Shown here: positions 1-11,230 of the stretch, one piece after another | Layout: the number at the start of each line of letters is the position of its first letter | Numbering within the stretch: position 1 is the stretch's first letter | From: Beverwykella pulmonaria | Taxonomy: Eukaryota > Ascomycota > Dothideomycetes > Pleosporales > Melanommataceae | Length of the DNA: 64,000 bases | Assembly: GCA_001599595.1 (NCBI GenBank) | Contig: BCHH01000010.1 | Coordinates: 435,667 to 499,666, forward strand | Direction: 5' to 3' | Made by a program: the position numbers and the translations under genes | Notes under the pieces: model-generated | The model's database searches: none | Told to the model about the DNA's origin: nothing | What the model saw: the letters and a program-made list of their open reading frames with translations, nothing else

Positions 1-603
1 TAGCAGCGGTCCTTTAATGTTAAGAGTAATAATCGCCCAGGTTATCCACTCTGTAAAGCCTTTAAATTTTGGTATACAACAGTCTGGGAGGTACTTCTCC
101 TCTGCCTGCCTTGTAACATAAACCTCTCCATAGCTTATACACGCTGTCATTTTATTAGACTAGCCTGTAGAAGCCTATTGCTNATTAGTCCAAAAAACGT
201 GATCCCATGCCCACATTAATCTATTGTGCATTTTAACTGGCGTAAGGAGAGGCTTCTCTGTTGCTTTCTGTCTGTGGTATAGCTCTTTCTCAAAGGCCTT
301 GATTAACGTACGCCGACAGANATTAATTCCTAGCTCATGAGCAATCTCCTCGCGAGATTTCCGTCTCTGCTCTGCATTCTCTGTAGCTTGACGTACGAGC
401 AGGATTCAAAGAGGTGTAGAGAGTAATGGATGGCGGCCTTGAGGCTTTGTTGGAGTCTCTGGCGTGTTAAGACAATTAGAGACTAAAGAGGGAGGGATTC
501 TAAGCTTCTGAGAGATCTCCTTTTGCTAAAAGCCTGCGTCGCGAAGTGTCCAAATGCGAACACGTTCCTTGTATGTAAGACGACGATTTGGTGTTTTTGG
601 CAT
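1..603 (-). pseudogene. Tc1/mariner-type transposase relic (5' part)
   Basis: Reading leftward from an ATG at 603-601, one frame stays open to the window edge apart from four in-frame stops; those I placed are at 528-526, 408-406 and 177-175, with a fourth just after. The start (MPKTPNRRLTYKERV) resembles the helix-turn-helix DNA-binding end of fungal Tc1-like transposases. Further on, WAWDHVFWTN matches the block around the first catalytic-domain aspartate, and VTRQ...EKY...GFTEWITWAIITLNIKGPL matches the downstream catalytic-domain block of that family. No frameshift is needed, so decay was by point mutation. TGA and TAG stops arising from CGA and CAG would fit RIP-like C-to-T change, which is inference. 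The C-terminal part lies outside the window. Two unknown bases occur (183, 321). I could not locate the terminal inverted repeat to the right of 603. Family assignment is fairly sure; subfamily is not. Confidence 0.8.
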
Positions 604-1209
604 GATGGAGGATGGAGGAATTCAGTACCTCTAGTTGTTAGGAATCCGCTTATAAATATACGTATCTTATTCTAGCCGCTTCCATGCACGGACCACATCA
701 CCAAACCGCGGAACAGCCCGTTCATGCTCACCCCTTGTACAGGAATCATTGCAAGCGAGCATGCGGCTGTGCACGGCACCCCACCTAGATCCCTTGTGGA
801 TGCTCTCCGCCCTGGAGCAAATTCGCTCTCGCAACTGCCCACAACCTACCTCGCTGCTTGTCAATTTTGAAACAACTACGCAAGACCTCAAAATGGCTTG
901 CGGAATTTCAAAAACGATGAGCAACTTATGCCGGGATTCAGTGTACAGTGCGCAAGGCTTCCAATGAAATGGGCGACACGCTGTCCCCTCGCATTGTGTC
1001 CGCCTTCCGATGCAAATGGACGGCCAGCCTGTGCGCCACGGTGCAGCCTCGTGTGCAGCGCTTACGACCACCGCTGCATAACCTTCTCACGATCAGTCCT
1101 TCGACGTCTGCTTCCACTCTGTCGACCTTCGAATCGCACATCTTGCGCCGATATGTCAAACGAGCCGAACGAGTCGCGCTTGCCATGAGATCACACCCGA
1201 CCTTCAGCC
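604..1209. other. Intergenic between transposon relic and HET gene
   Basis: About 600 bases containing the presumed right end of the transposon relic and the promoter and leader of the HET-NB-ARC-TPR gene. A TATA-like TATAAATATA sits near 650-660. Short overlapping open frames on both strands show no recognisable domain and are treated as chance. Confidence 0.5.
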
Positions 1210-4200
1210 ATGGCTCTCATACGCCTCTTGCAGCGCAAACCGGACGGCGAGATCGTCTTTTACGAACCTACCAGCGGCGATGTCCCTGCCTACGCAATAC
1301 TCTCTCATACATGGGGGAAAGAGGAGGTCATCTTTCAGGATATGGAAGCCAACGCGGACATGAACAAGACTGTGAGCAAGGCTGGGTGGAGGAAGATACA
1401 GTTCTGCGCGAAGCAGGCCGCAGCTGACGGACTACGATACTTTTGGGTAGACACCTGCTGCATTGATAAGAAGAATGCGGTCGAGCTCGGCGCGGCGATC
1501 AACTCGATGTTTCGGTGGTATCAGAACGCTGCGCGCTGCTACGTTTATCTTTCGGATGTCTCCAAACCCGACAACGAAGCGGATGGCGAAAGGGCATGGG
1601 AAGGGGCCTTCAGGACGAGTCGATGGTTTACCCGCGGCTGGACCCTTCAAGAGCTTATTGCACCAAGGCTGGTTGACTTCTTCAGCTTGGAGGGTGAGCG
1701 ACTTGGGAGCAAATTGTTGCTTGAGTCTGAGATACATGAGATTACTGGCATCACGAAGAATGCTCTCCGAGGCGATGCATTGTCAAATTTTAGTATCAAA
1801 GAGCGGAGGTCCTGGGCAAAGCGCCGCAATACTACGATTGAAGAGGATGAAGTGTACTGTTTAATAGGGATCTTCAATGTCTCTATGGTGCCAAACTACG
1901 GGGAGAGACGGAACCAAGCATTCCGGCGGCTAGAGGAAGAGATCCACAGATTGTACAAGGGTAAAAATTTTGCACGGATGTGCTGACTGAAGCAATGAAA
2001 CTGACTAGCACAGGTGTCGATTTCGATCAATTTGCTGTTGGGTTTAACCTTGCATCATTTCCTGAAGCTGCACAGTTTGTTGCCAGAGAGAAGGAGCTGT
2101 TGAAGATGCATGAGCTGCTTCATGGTCACAGTAACCGATCGGCAGTCGTCCTTCACGGGCTTGGAGGAATTGGAAAGACTCAGCTGGCGATCGAATACGT
2201 CAGACGACACAAGGAGAAATACACAGCAATATTCTGGCTAAATGCAAATGATGAAGATTCTCTTAGGCTGAGCTTTCGGGGCATTGCTCAGCAAGTCCTA
2301 AGGCAACATCCTTCAACCAGAGTGCTTATTAATGTGGATTTAGAAGGAGACCTTGATCAAGTGATTAATGCAGTTAAAGCCTGGCTTGATCTCCAGGAAA
2401 ATATACGTTGGCTAATGATTTATGACAATTACGACAATCCTAGAACAACCTCTAAAGATTCCAACCGCTCAACAGTGGATATGCGTCGATATTTACCAGA
2501 GATTGACCACGGCTCAATCATCATCACGACGCGGTTAGCAAGTGTTACTCACGGTCAACGTCTCCACGTTCAAAAGTTAACAGGACTGAAGGACGGGCTC
2601 AAGATCTTGTCAAACATGTCTAGAAGGGAGCGTATTGAAAACGGTATGTTACTTGGGAATAAAATCAGTTAAACGGAACTAATAAGATAGACCTAGATGC
2701 AAAAGCGCTCGTCATGAAGCTTGATGGCCTCCCTCTTGCTCTCTCCACGGCTGGCGCATATCTAGAGCACGTGGCCATGAGCTTCGCGGAATATCTTCGG
2801 CTATATGAGGCATCATGGTTAAAACTCCAGACGACAAGTCCAAGGTTGAGTTCATATGAAGGATCATTGTACACGACATGGCAGGTCACCTTTGATCGGA
2901 TTCGAAAACAGAATGCGGCATCAGCCCAGTTGCTCAAGCTGTGGGCATATTTTGATAAACAAGGCGTATGGTTTGAACTTCTTCGACATGCATGCTCTGC
3001 GGATAACAAGTGGATACGGAAGCTTACTAAGGACAAATTGAACTTTAATAAGGCAGTTCGATTGCTCTGCGAATACGGTCTAGCTCATACAGAACCTTCA
3101 CTTCAACAGCCGTCTGGGTCCGCAGGGTATAGTGTTCATAGCTGTGTGCACTCATGGACAACATCTGTGCTGAACAGCCAGTGGGACAATAGCTTAGCAA
3201 GACTAGCCCTAACTTGCGTGGCATCTGAAGTTCCTAGCACAAATGTAGACAAGTGGTGGCTCTTACAGCAGCGGCTCCTTCAACATGCTGCAAGACATAA
3301 ACATTTTATCACGGACAGAAAGGTGGGTATTAAGGGAATAGAATGGGTGCTACACAACCTAGGCAACCTCTACACCAACCAAGGCAAGCTGGCTGAGGCA
3401 GAGAAGATGTACATTCGGGCGCTACAAGGCTACGAGGAGACACTTGGACCAGACCACAAATCGACACTCAATACAGTCAACAACCTAGGCAACCTCTACG
3501 CCAACCAAGGCAAGCTGGCGGAGGCGAAGAAGATGTACATTCGGGCGCTGCAAGGCTACAAGGAGGCAGACTACACATCGAAACTTAATACGGTCAACAA
3601 CCTAGGCAACCTCTACGCCGACCAAGGCAAGCTGGCTGAGGCGGAGAAGATGTACATTCAGGCGCTACAAGGTTACAAGGAGGCACTTGGACCAGACCAC
3701 ACATCAACACTTGATACAGTCAACAACCTAGGCAACCTCTACAGGAACCAAGGCAAGCTAGCTGAGGCNNNNNNNNNNNNNNNNNNNNNNNNNNNNNNNN
3801 NNNNNNNNNNNNNNNNNNNNNNNNNNNNNNNNNNNNNNNNNNNNNNNNNNNNNNNNNNNNNNNNNNNNNNNNNNNNNNNNNNNNNNNNNNNNNNNNNNNN
3901 NNNNNNNNNNNNNNNNNNNNNNNNNNNNNNNNNNNNNNNNNNNNNNNNNNNNNNNNNNNNNNNNNNNNNNNNNNNNNNNNNNNNNNNNNNNNNNNNNNNN
4001 NNNNNNNNNNNNNNNNNNNNNNNNNNNNNNNNNNNNNNNNNNNNNNNNNNNNNNNNNNNNNNNNNNNNNNNNNNNNNNNNNNNNNNNNNNNNNNNNNNNN
4101 NNNNNNNNNNNNNNNNNNNNNNNNNNNNNNNNNNNNNNNNNNNNNNNNNNNNNNNNNNNNNNNNNNNNNNNNNNNNNNNNNNNNNNNNNNNNNNNNNNNN

Positions 4201-5588
4201 NNNNNNNNNNNNNNNNNNNNNNNNNNNNNNNNNNNNNNNNNNNNNNNNNNNNNNNNNNNNNNNNNNNNNNNNNNNNNNNNNNNNNNNNNNNNNNNNNNNN
4301 NNNNNNNNNNNNNNNNNNNNNNNNNNNNNNNNNNNNNNNNNNNNNNNNNNNNNNNNNNNNNNNNNNNNNNNNNNNNNNNNNNNNNNNNNNNNNNNNNNNN
4401 NNNNNNNNNNNNNNNNNNNNNNNNNNNNNNNNNNNNNNNNNNNNNNNNNNNNNNNNNNNNNNNNNNNNNNNNNNNNNNCTCTACGCCGACCAAGGCAAGC
4501 TGGCTGAGGCAGAGAAGATGTACAATCGGGCACTACAAGGCAAGGAGGAGGCACTTGGACCAGACCACACATCAACACTTGATACAGTCAACAACCTAGG
4601 TAACCTCTACAGGAACCAAGGCAAGCTGGCTGAGGCGGAGAAGATGTACATTCGGGCGCTGCAAGGCTACGAGGAGGCCCTTGGACCAGACCACACGTCG
4701 ACACTCGATACAGTCAACAACCTAGGCAACCTCTATGCCGACCAAGGCAAGCTGGTGGAGGCGGAGAAGATGTACATTCGGGCACTACAAGGCAGGGAGG
4801 AGGCACTTGGACCAGACCACACATCGACACTCGATACGGTCAACAACCTAGGCTTGCTCTACGCTGACCAAGGCAAGCTAGTGGAGGCGGAGAAGATGTA
4901 CAGTCGGGCACTGCAAGGCTACGAGGAGGCACTTGGACTAGACCACACATCGACACTCGATACGGTCCATAATATTGGCGAATTCTACTCTGATCAAGGT
5001 CGTCTACAGGAAGCAGAAGCTATGCTCACTCGGGCGCTGCAAGGCTACGAGAAGGCACTTGGACCGAATCACACATCTACACTATACACTATATGTTATC
5101 TTGGCAACCTCTGCCGACTGCAGCACAACTTAGCTGAAGCGGAGACAATGATCAGACGAGCGCTGAAAGGATTAGAGGAAATACTTGGGCCAAAGCACGT
5201 ATTCACACTAGAAGCGGTCAATAATTTAGGACGCCTCCTCATGGACCAAGGTAAGCTAGTCGAAGCCGAGCCGTTGTACACTCGTGCGCTGCAAGAATAT
5301 GAGGCACTGGAATCGGTGAACGTGTCTTCATATATGCCAGCGTTAAAGACGATGTTTAACCTCGGTGAGCTCTTTTTAGAGAATAAACAGATGGATATGG
5401 CGAAAACAATGTATACTCGAGCATTGTCTGGATACACCACCATCCAAGGACCTTCCTCGAAATTGTGTAGGCAGCTTGAAGATAGACTTCAAGTGTTGCA
5501 AATTGTATCTTTCGGTTTGGAAGCAGGCCAAGCTGAATCTACAGGGATTGTAGCACGCAAGTCGAGGTCTCGAAAGCGGAAGCGGTGA
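1210..5588 (+). CDS. HET-NB-ARC-TPR receptor (fungal NLR-like incompatibility protein)
   Basis: Model: join(1210..1960, 2014..2643, 2691..5588), with introns of 53 and 47 bp; the second has an ACTAAT branch site. The HET domain (about residues 28-155) shows AYAILSHTWG, WVDTCCIDK and GWTLQELIAP. A STAND/NB-ARC ATPase follows: P-loop GLGGIGKTQ near residue 300, Walker B-like WLMIYDNYDN, SIIITTR and GLPLAL. The C-terminal half is TPR units of 42 residues (126 bp). Three full and one partial near-identical units precede an assembly gap (3769-4478). A partial and three near-identical units follow it, then four degenerate ones and a basic tail. In this family the NB-ARC oligomerises on ligand sensing by the repeats and HET triggers a cell-death response (heterokaryon or xeno-recognition); no specific partner can be inferred. 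The reading frame differs across the gap, so the N count is not the true length. The gene lies beside a transposon relic, typical for such genes. Confidence 0.9.
3355..5095 (+). repeat. 126-bp tandem TPR-coding repeats with high internal identity
   Basis: Unit starts (CAACCTAGG landmark) are at 3355, 3481, 3598, 3724, [gap], about 4466, 4592, 4718 and 4844, with degenerate units from 4970 on. Spacing is 126 bp except 3481-3598, which is 117 bp; there the unit has lost three codons in the LGPDH segment. Units differ mainly at a few codons: after LY (T/A/R then N/D), after MY (I/N/S), and after LQG (Y/K/R). The pattern points to recent unit exchange within the array. Confidence 0.9.
3769..4478. 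other. Assembly gap (710 N) inside the TPR array
   Basis: The run of N falls inside the near-identical repeats. Extrapolated unit starts flanking it (3724 and 4466) are 742 bp apart, neither a multiple of 126 nor of 3, so the gap size is an estimate and the true repeat number is unknown. Confidence 0.95.
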
Positions 5589-8500
5589 AGATGGCTGAGC
5601 GTCGGAGAGGCCATAATGTTAAAGTCTTCTTTTTTACGAAACTCCATTGAACTCATTCATATAAATAACTAGTCATATGTTTCATTTACCTTGCGGTCCA
5701 GAATTGAGCGTCTCGTGGCTGGACTTGCTTGGCACAATGCCCACTAACCGAATACATTATAGCGTATACGCCGCTATAATAGTCCCCATGACGCGCATCA
5801 GACACCATTCTCTCCCTGCTCGGCCGGATCGGCTTAGGTCAGCTCTTCAAAGCTGGTTGTCCATTAAAGCCTGATGCAGTCTCATCAAGTATTTCCCTTC
5901 ACCATGAGGCCTCCGAAATTCAAATAGCTGGTAATGTCGACGATGCTGCAAGGGGGCATCAGATCTTGCAATGAGCAAATCGACGGCGCAGCGACCAAGA
6001 CTTTCCGGTTTCGCTCTCTGTGTGAGTATGCTGTGGACCAAGGGCCGGAGAATCATTAAAAATTACATATGGAACGACAAATTGATGAGGAAGAGCATGA
6101 AATGGGATCTCCTATTTTTCGTCTCGTGACATCGTGCGCCTCGACACAGAGGGAAGCACATTAGTCTAGTCATAAGCATTAACAACGAAGCCATATCTAT
6201 TTGTGCGAACACCAAGCATATGGAAACCACTTCCGCCCACCACCCCACCGACTCTGGAGTCGACCTCGGCACTACCGTCCCTTATCGTGCTCCTCGCTTG
6301 TACTAGTCTCGGTTCCGGCAGGAATTTGGTATGGCCACTGCGGAATATCCTCCTTTCGTATCCCAGCTGCGTCCCTTAACCGCACCAGAGTGAGCCACCC
6401 CCAACATTCTTGCCGAATACACAAAAGGTATGAAAGCCAACATCAGCATTTCAGCGTTTTGCAGATGCACTCTGTAGTAAGTGTCTGTAAAGGTAGCTCG
6501 AATCAAACTCATGCACTGCGAGATAGGTGCGAAGAAGTGTTTACCCGTGGGTGTCAAAAAGCGAGGGTAGTCCAATTCAAGATACGCCTAGAGCTGGCTC
6601 TCAACGTCGTCTGACCTCTGCTTCTTGTTGAAGAATCTGTAGAGATCAGAGTTCTGGAGAAACTGCAGGTGAAGCAGGCGGTCTAATAGCGCCTCGTGCG
6701 CTAGACTTTCATCCGGAAGCTTTTTTTCTTGCCGATGGCTCCACAGCCGTAGGGAATGCTGAGATGGGTAAAGATGTTGGGCATAGGGTTGCTAAAGCCA
6801 ATGAAAATGAAGTTGGAAGATACACAGTCTCTCTGATTCGTGTTAATTTTAACCGGGAAGTTATGGCAGAGTGGACTTTTCTGAGACGAAAAGCGTAGAA
6901 GTTCACGAACCTCCTGCCAGGCGATTGAGTTCAGCGGCTGCGTTGGTAGGCCAGCGACACGAGAGTCCTAGATTAGAACACAAAATACACGCTCTTATCC
7001 CTGCCATTTAGATGTTCAAGGTGCTCTCACACCTGCCGCTAGATCGATAGAGAAGAACAATCCAGTGAACAGCGTTGTCGATCACAAGCAAGAGTGGAGA
7101 GAGCTTTGTCTTCTTAACCTTTTCGATATAGTTATACTAAATCAAGCAAAAGAAACATAGAAATGATGTCTCATGTATGATCCGAATGTGGTGGAAAGAT
7201 GTGAGAGACGTTCGGAATGCCAAGAGAGTACAAAACAGGTAAGAACTTCTAAACTTCCTAACTGCATTCAACACCCAATGTAACAGTGTGATCTTATTAT
7301 ATCTCCCCTGAATTCCCTGCTGCAATTATAAAGTCAGTTAACCCTTCATATGATGCTTGAAATGTGCAAATTTGGGATAAGAATTCCACCTCCTGTTATG
7401 CCTCTTTGTGAGGTGTGACAGTCATTATGAGGAAAAAAATAGCTTAAAACAATGTAATGGTACCTAAAAATAGATAGTAAATTTCCAAGGAACCAAGTCA
7501 TCGCTCTTTTCTCCTTCATTGTCTCGAGCTGTTCTAACCCGAGCAGCACGGTCAAAATCCACCACGAACTCTTACCATCTAACCCGACCGATGTGTAAAT
7601 ATGCAGGAAAACATGGCCCCAGCCCCGGTTAACTCGGCAGTTTATCCCACTACAGCTGTACCTCAACCTGTAGTCCTTAGTCGATCTCGTTTTCGTCAAG
7701 GTTTCGAAATGATGATTGTCGGGTACCCCCCCCCAGTAGTTCCGCGGGCGGAAAACAAGAATCTCGGAACGTCTATCCCCTTCTGGAATCAGGTAGTTGG
7801 TGCTTCTGGATGCTGCATTCTTCCTCGGAAGCCTCTCAAATGCTCCCGAGTATCCTCTATAGAGCCAGCTAGTATCCAAGGCACGCGAGCTGCATCACAG
7901 CGCGAGAACTATGTCGATAAAGACTCTCCTTGGAAGAATTCCGATGATGATTCCAGCAGGGATTTCCGCGGCAACAATATGAGCAATTGAAACAATATAA
8001 CCCATTAGACAGCTAATCGGCTATCTGAAGAGCTACAGCCCTTAGACCATTTCGTAATAGAGGTTAATTCCAATGACGAAGAGGACTTCGAACTCGGTAA
8101 TAACTTATATCCTGCAGAGCCAGATGAAGGCCTTGCCACCATCCCTAGTAACCCTCTTATTGATGACCCTGGTCGGTTGCCGGAAGCGGATGTTTGCGCC
8201 TCACGATTGCGTCTGGGGATCAGGTTTATCTCTCGCATGGGATCCAGTTCGACGAGGAGGTTACGTGGGAGTGGAAGAGGGTGATACGTTTCTGTCAAAA
8301 GCACCCAATGGTGAATATGGGTTTATGATTAGTTAGATAACATTCCAGTGATGGAGGAGATGGAAACAATATAGGAAGACGGATTTAGCTATTTGTTCGA
8401 GGCTCTTTCGTGCCTATCGCTAGACATCGAGGGAGTAGCCTGTGCAACCAAAAATATGAGATTGGAAGACTCTGACTCTACTATGCAACTAGTTTAGTAA

Positions 8501-9493
8501 TACAAAGCCAAGTTTAAGCTGTCATATAAAGATTGCACATGAAATCAAGTGCGAGACTCAAGACGCAAACACGAGCATATACCTTGAGGACATGTAAGAC
8601 CAATTCTTAAGCTCAGATTATCCTGCCGCTCTCTCAATCTGAGACTACTTTTCGCACCTTTTAGACCCATTCCATTCGAGGCTCTTTGCGCCTGCCGGTG
8701 CGCATCTTGCTCTGTTTCGTACTGTATCAAGGAAAGAATCTTGGGGAGCTCGAACCCGACACATACGCAGTATTGAAATGTGAAGTCAAGAACGATAAGA
8801 GGTGTCCGTCAGGCGTGAAAGACTCGGTTAGCAGCGGCTACTGTAACCGTCCTCGTCCCTAGCGCTCACGGCCAAGGGGTAAGCCTTGGAAACCTCAACG
8901 CTCTGTCGTCACCTCGTAAAAAATGAAGTATGGGGCTTTTTGCAGTGACGTTGTGAGCTGACCCTCTCCGACCAAGTTGATACCGTATCTGCGGGATCCC
9001 ATGGTTTGAAATGCCGGTCTGTCACACGCTCCCACGCATTTGCCGTGCTCTTCCCCACTCATGCCAGAGCGGCCGGGGCGGCCAGGGCGGCTACCCTTTC
9101 ACCACCACACAAAAACCTCCATCTCGGTGCTGTGGTTCCACGCGATTGCTGCGCGACATGCGCCTAGCAACCGCCCTGGCCTTGCGTCCTCCCGGATCTG
9201 CTCACTGATCGCGGCAACCGACCGCGGCGCAGCCACTATAATTATCCGCCGCCTCGTCTGCTCTCTCGTTCAACAGTTCGCGGTTCTGATTACCATCTCC
9301 TCGCTTCCTTTCGCAAAGTCTTGACCCACGGCCCGCTTTGAAAAGTCTGCTAGCTTGGCCGTAGTTGCTACTTGTTCAGATTGAGACATATTTGAACCTG
9401 CTTTCCCATCGTATTGGTCTTCATTGAGGCCCTTGGAAGATAGATTTTCTCATCGTTAGACCATCGTTGGACTTTAATATCACCACTTTTACC
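5589..9493. other. 3.9-kb region without an intact gene
   Basis: Only short open frames occur. Two stretches look like degraded coding sequence on the plus strand: about 6700-6900, a frame of roughly 60 codons containing LADGSTAVGNAEMGKDV, and about 7600-8280, a frame with two stops near 7990-8010 containing EVNSNDEEDFELG and PAEPDEGLATIPSNPLID. Neither matches a family I can name. There is a nested palindrome near 5756-5780. Near 9000-9490 the composition becomes pyrimidine-rich and probably forms the promoter and leader of the sulfotransferase-like gene. Position beside an NLR gene and transposon relic suggests an accessory, repeat-derived segment. Confidence 0.5.
5756..5780. repeat. Nested inverted repeat
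   Basis: ATTATAGCG at 5756-5764 is matched by CGCTATAAT at 5772-5780, and the perfect 10-bp palindrome GCGTATACGC overlaps at 5762-5771. It lies about 170 bp after the NLR stop codon. No associated element ends were recognised. Confidence 0.6.
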
Positions 9494-11230
9494 ATGTCAA
9501 ACAAACCCATCTTTGTGGCTACACACCCCAGAGCCTGCTCCACCGCTTTTGAGCGGGTATGTTCCTTCCCTCTTGTCTATTTACATGCGCTCACATTTCT
9601 AGGTCTTCATGACTCGCCGCGACACCATGCAATGCTTCCACGAGCCCTTTGGCGACGCGTACTATTTCGGACCTGAAAGACTCGCAGAACGGTACATGAA
9701 CGATGAGAAAGCGAGGATTGAGAGCGGGTATGCCGACTGCACATACAGGACCGTCTTCGATATGATTGCGAAAGGGAGTGCTGAGGTTCGACACTTCCCT
9801 CTGTCATCCCACCATCCTCTCATTTTTCATCTCTTTGCTTTTTCCGTCGATATTACATGTTTCCAATCAGAAAACTTCTCCACTGCATTCAATACTACTT
9901 CCAATTCTCAGAACCATTTTCTCATCACGTGTATCCCTAATCACCCTCCCCCACGATATGTCGTCCAATTGTGGCTTCATTGCGCAAGATGCCTGCGATT
10001 CAACTCGCTAGCAGAAGCGATATCTAAGACCGAGGGTTGCCGCCATTTATCGACGCCACGCATCGTGGCACAGCTTTCACTATCTATTCCTCATAGAGGC
10101 AGCACACGACCTCTTTTCCATCTTGGCCACCATGCTCATTTGCATGCCGTTCGAATTGGCATGCAGTTTTTCTTTTTTTTGCTGTCCCATCCTTCTCCAC
10201 TACCCCACAATCGATGTCAAATCGTGGGGTATGGCGTACTCACACACCAATAGAACAAACGCTCCTTCATCAAGGACATGGCACAGTACTGGATCCCCCC
10301 CTCTGGCAAACCCGCTACCATTGCCCCTTCGCTCGCCAACTACAAACGCGGCGTCGGCACCGATACCACAGCCTTATCCCCTGTCGAGACCAGGTTCCCC
10401 AAGGACAGGCCCGCATATCCGTACGACACCAAGGGCGAGCCGAACAACCCTACCATCGTGCCGGCCGAATTGCTGAAAAACTTCCACTTTGCGTTTCTAA
10501 TCCGCCACCCGAGGAACAGCATCCCGAGCTACTACCGCTGCACGGTCCCGCCTCTAGACAAGCTCACTGGATTCTACAACTTCCGGCCCGACGAAGCCGG
10601 GTATGATGAACTACGCCGACTTTTCGACTACCTGCGCGCCGAGGGGCAAGTCGGTCCCAAACTCGCTGGGCAGTCCGATTCGACGAACGGGACTAACGGG
10701 ACCAACGGGACCAACGGGACTAACGGGACCAATGGGACCAACGGCGTCAACGGCTATGGAGGCGTGGAGATCTGCGTGATTGATGCAGACGATCTGCTGG
10801 ACAATCCGAGCGGCATCGTCGAAGCATTCTGCAAGAGCACGGGTCTGAAATATGAGCCCGAGATGCTAAAGTGGGACAACGAGGAGGATCATAAAGTTGC
10901 GAAGGCAGCGTTTGAGAAGTGGAAAGGGTTCCATGAGGATGCGATTGATAGTAAGGAGTTGAAGGCTCGGACACACGTACGTTCCCACCTCCTCGTCACC
11001 CCATCATAACCAGCCCGGTCCCTCCGGTTTTTAGGGGATTGCAAGTCTGGGGACAGATGGCTAATACCACTTAGAAGAAAACGCCCAAGAGCGAAGAAGA
11101 ACTGCTCAAGGAGTGGACGGAGAAATACGGCGAAGACGGCGCAAAGCAGATTGCAGATACGGTCAAGGCGTGCGAGGCAGATTACGAGTACTTGAAGCAA
11201 TTCGCTATCAAAGTGCCAGCGGCGAACTGA
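9494..11230 (+). CDS. P-loop sulfotransferase-like protein
   Basis: Model: join(9494..9556, 9603..9785, 10254..10976, 11075..11230), 374 residues, all introns in phase 0. The N-terminus THPRACSTAFERV fits the 5'-phosphosulfate-binding loop of the sulfotransferase fold, and FLIRHPRNSIPSYYR fits the 3'-phosphate-binding motif (Arg then Ser). CFHEPFGDAYYFGPERL is a block I associate with fungal members of this family. By family these enzymes would transfer sulfate from PAPS to an acceptor; the acceptor is unknown, and some fungal members are annotated only as P-loop NTPase-like. No signal peptide is seen, so it is probably cytosolic. Oddities: intron 2 is 468 bp with a weak donor (GTTCGA), long for this genome, and a 72-bp minisatellite codes for (TNG)n between the catalytic blocks. 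Exon 3 to 4 joining (ARTH to KKTPKSEEE) rests on splice sites and frame. Confidence 0.8.
10683..10754 (+). repeat. Coding 9-bp minisatellite, eight units
   Basis: Eight in-frame 9-bp units (ACN-AAY-GGN, the last starting GTC) encode seven Thr-Asn-Gly and one Val-Asn-Gly. The units differ only at wobble positions plus the last. Array length is likely to vary between strains. Confidence 0.9.

Noticed and set aside
8735..8765. Minus-strand B-box-like sequence (GGTTCGAGCTCC) followed by a T-rich run
   Set aside because: No D arm, anticodon stem or acceptor pairing could be found upstream.
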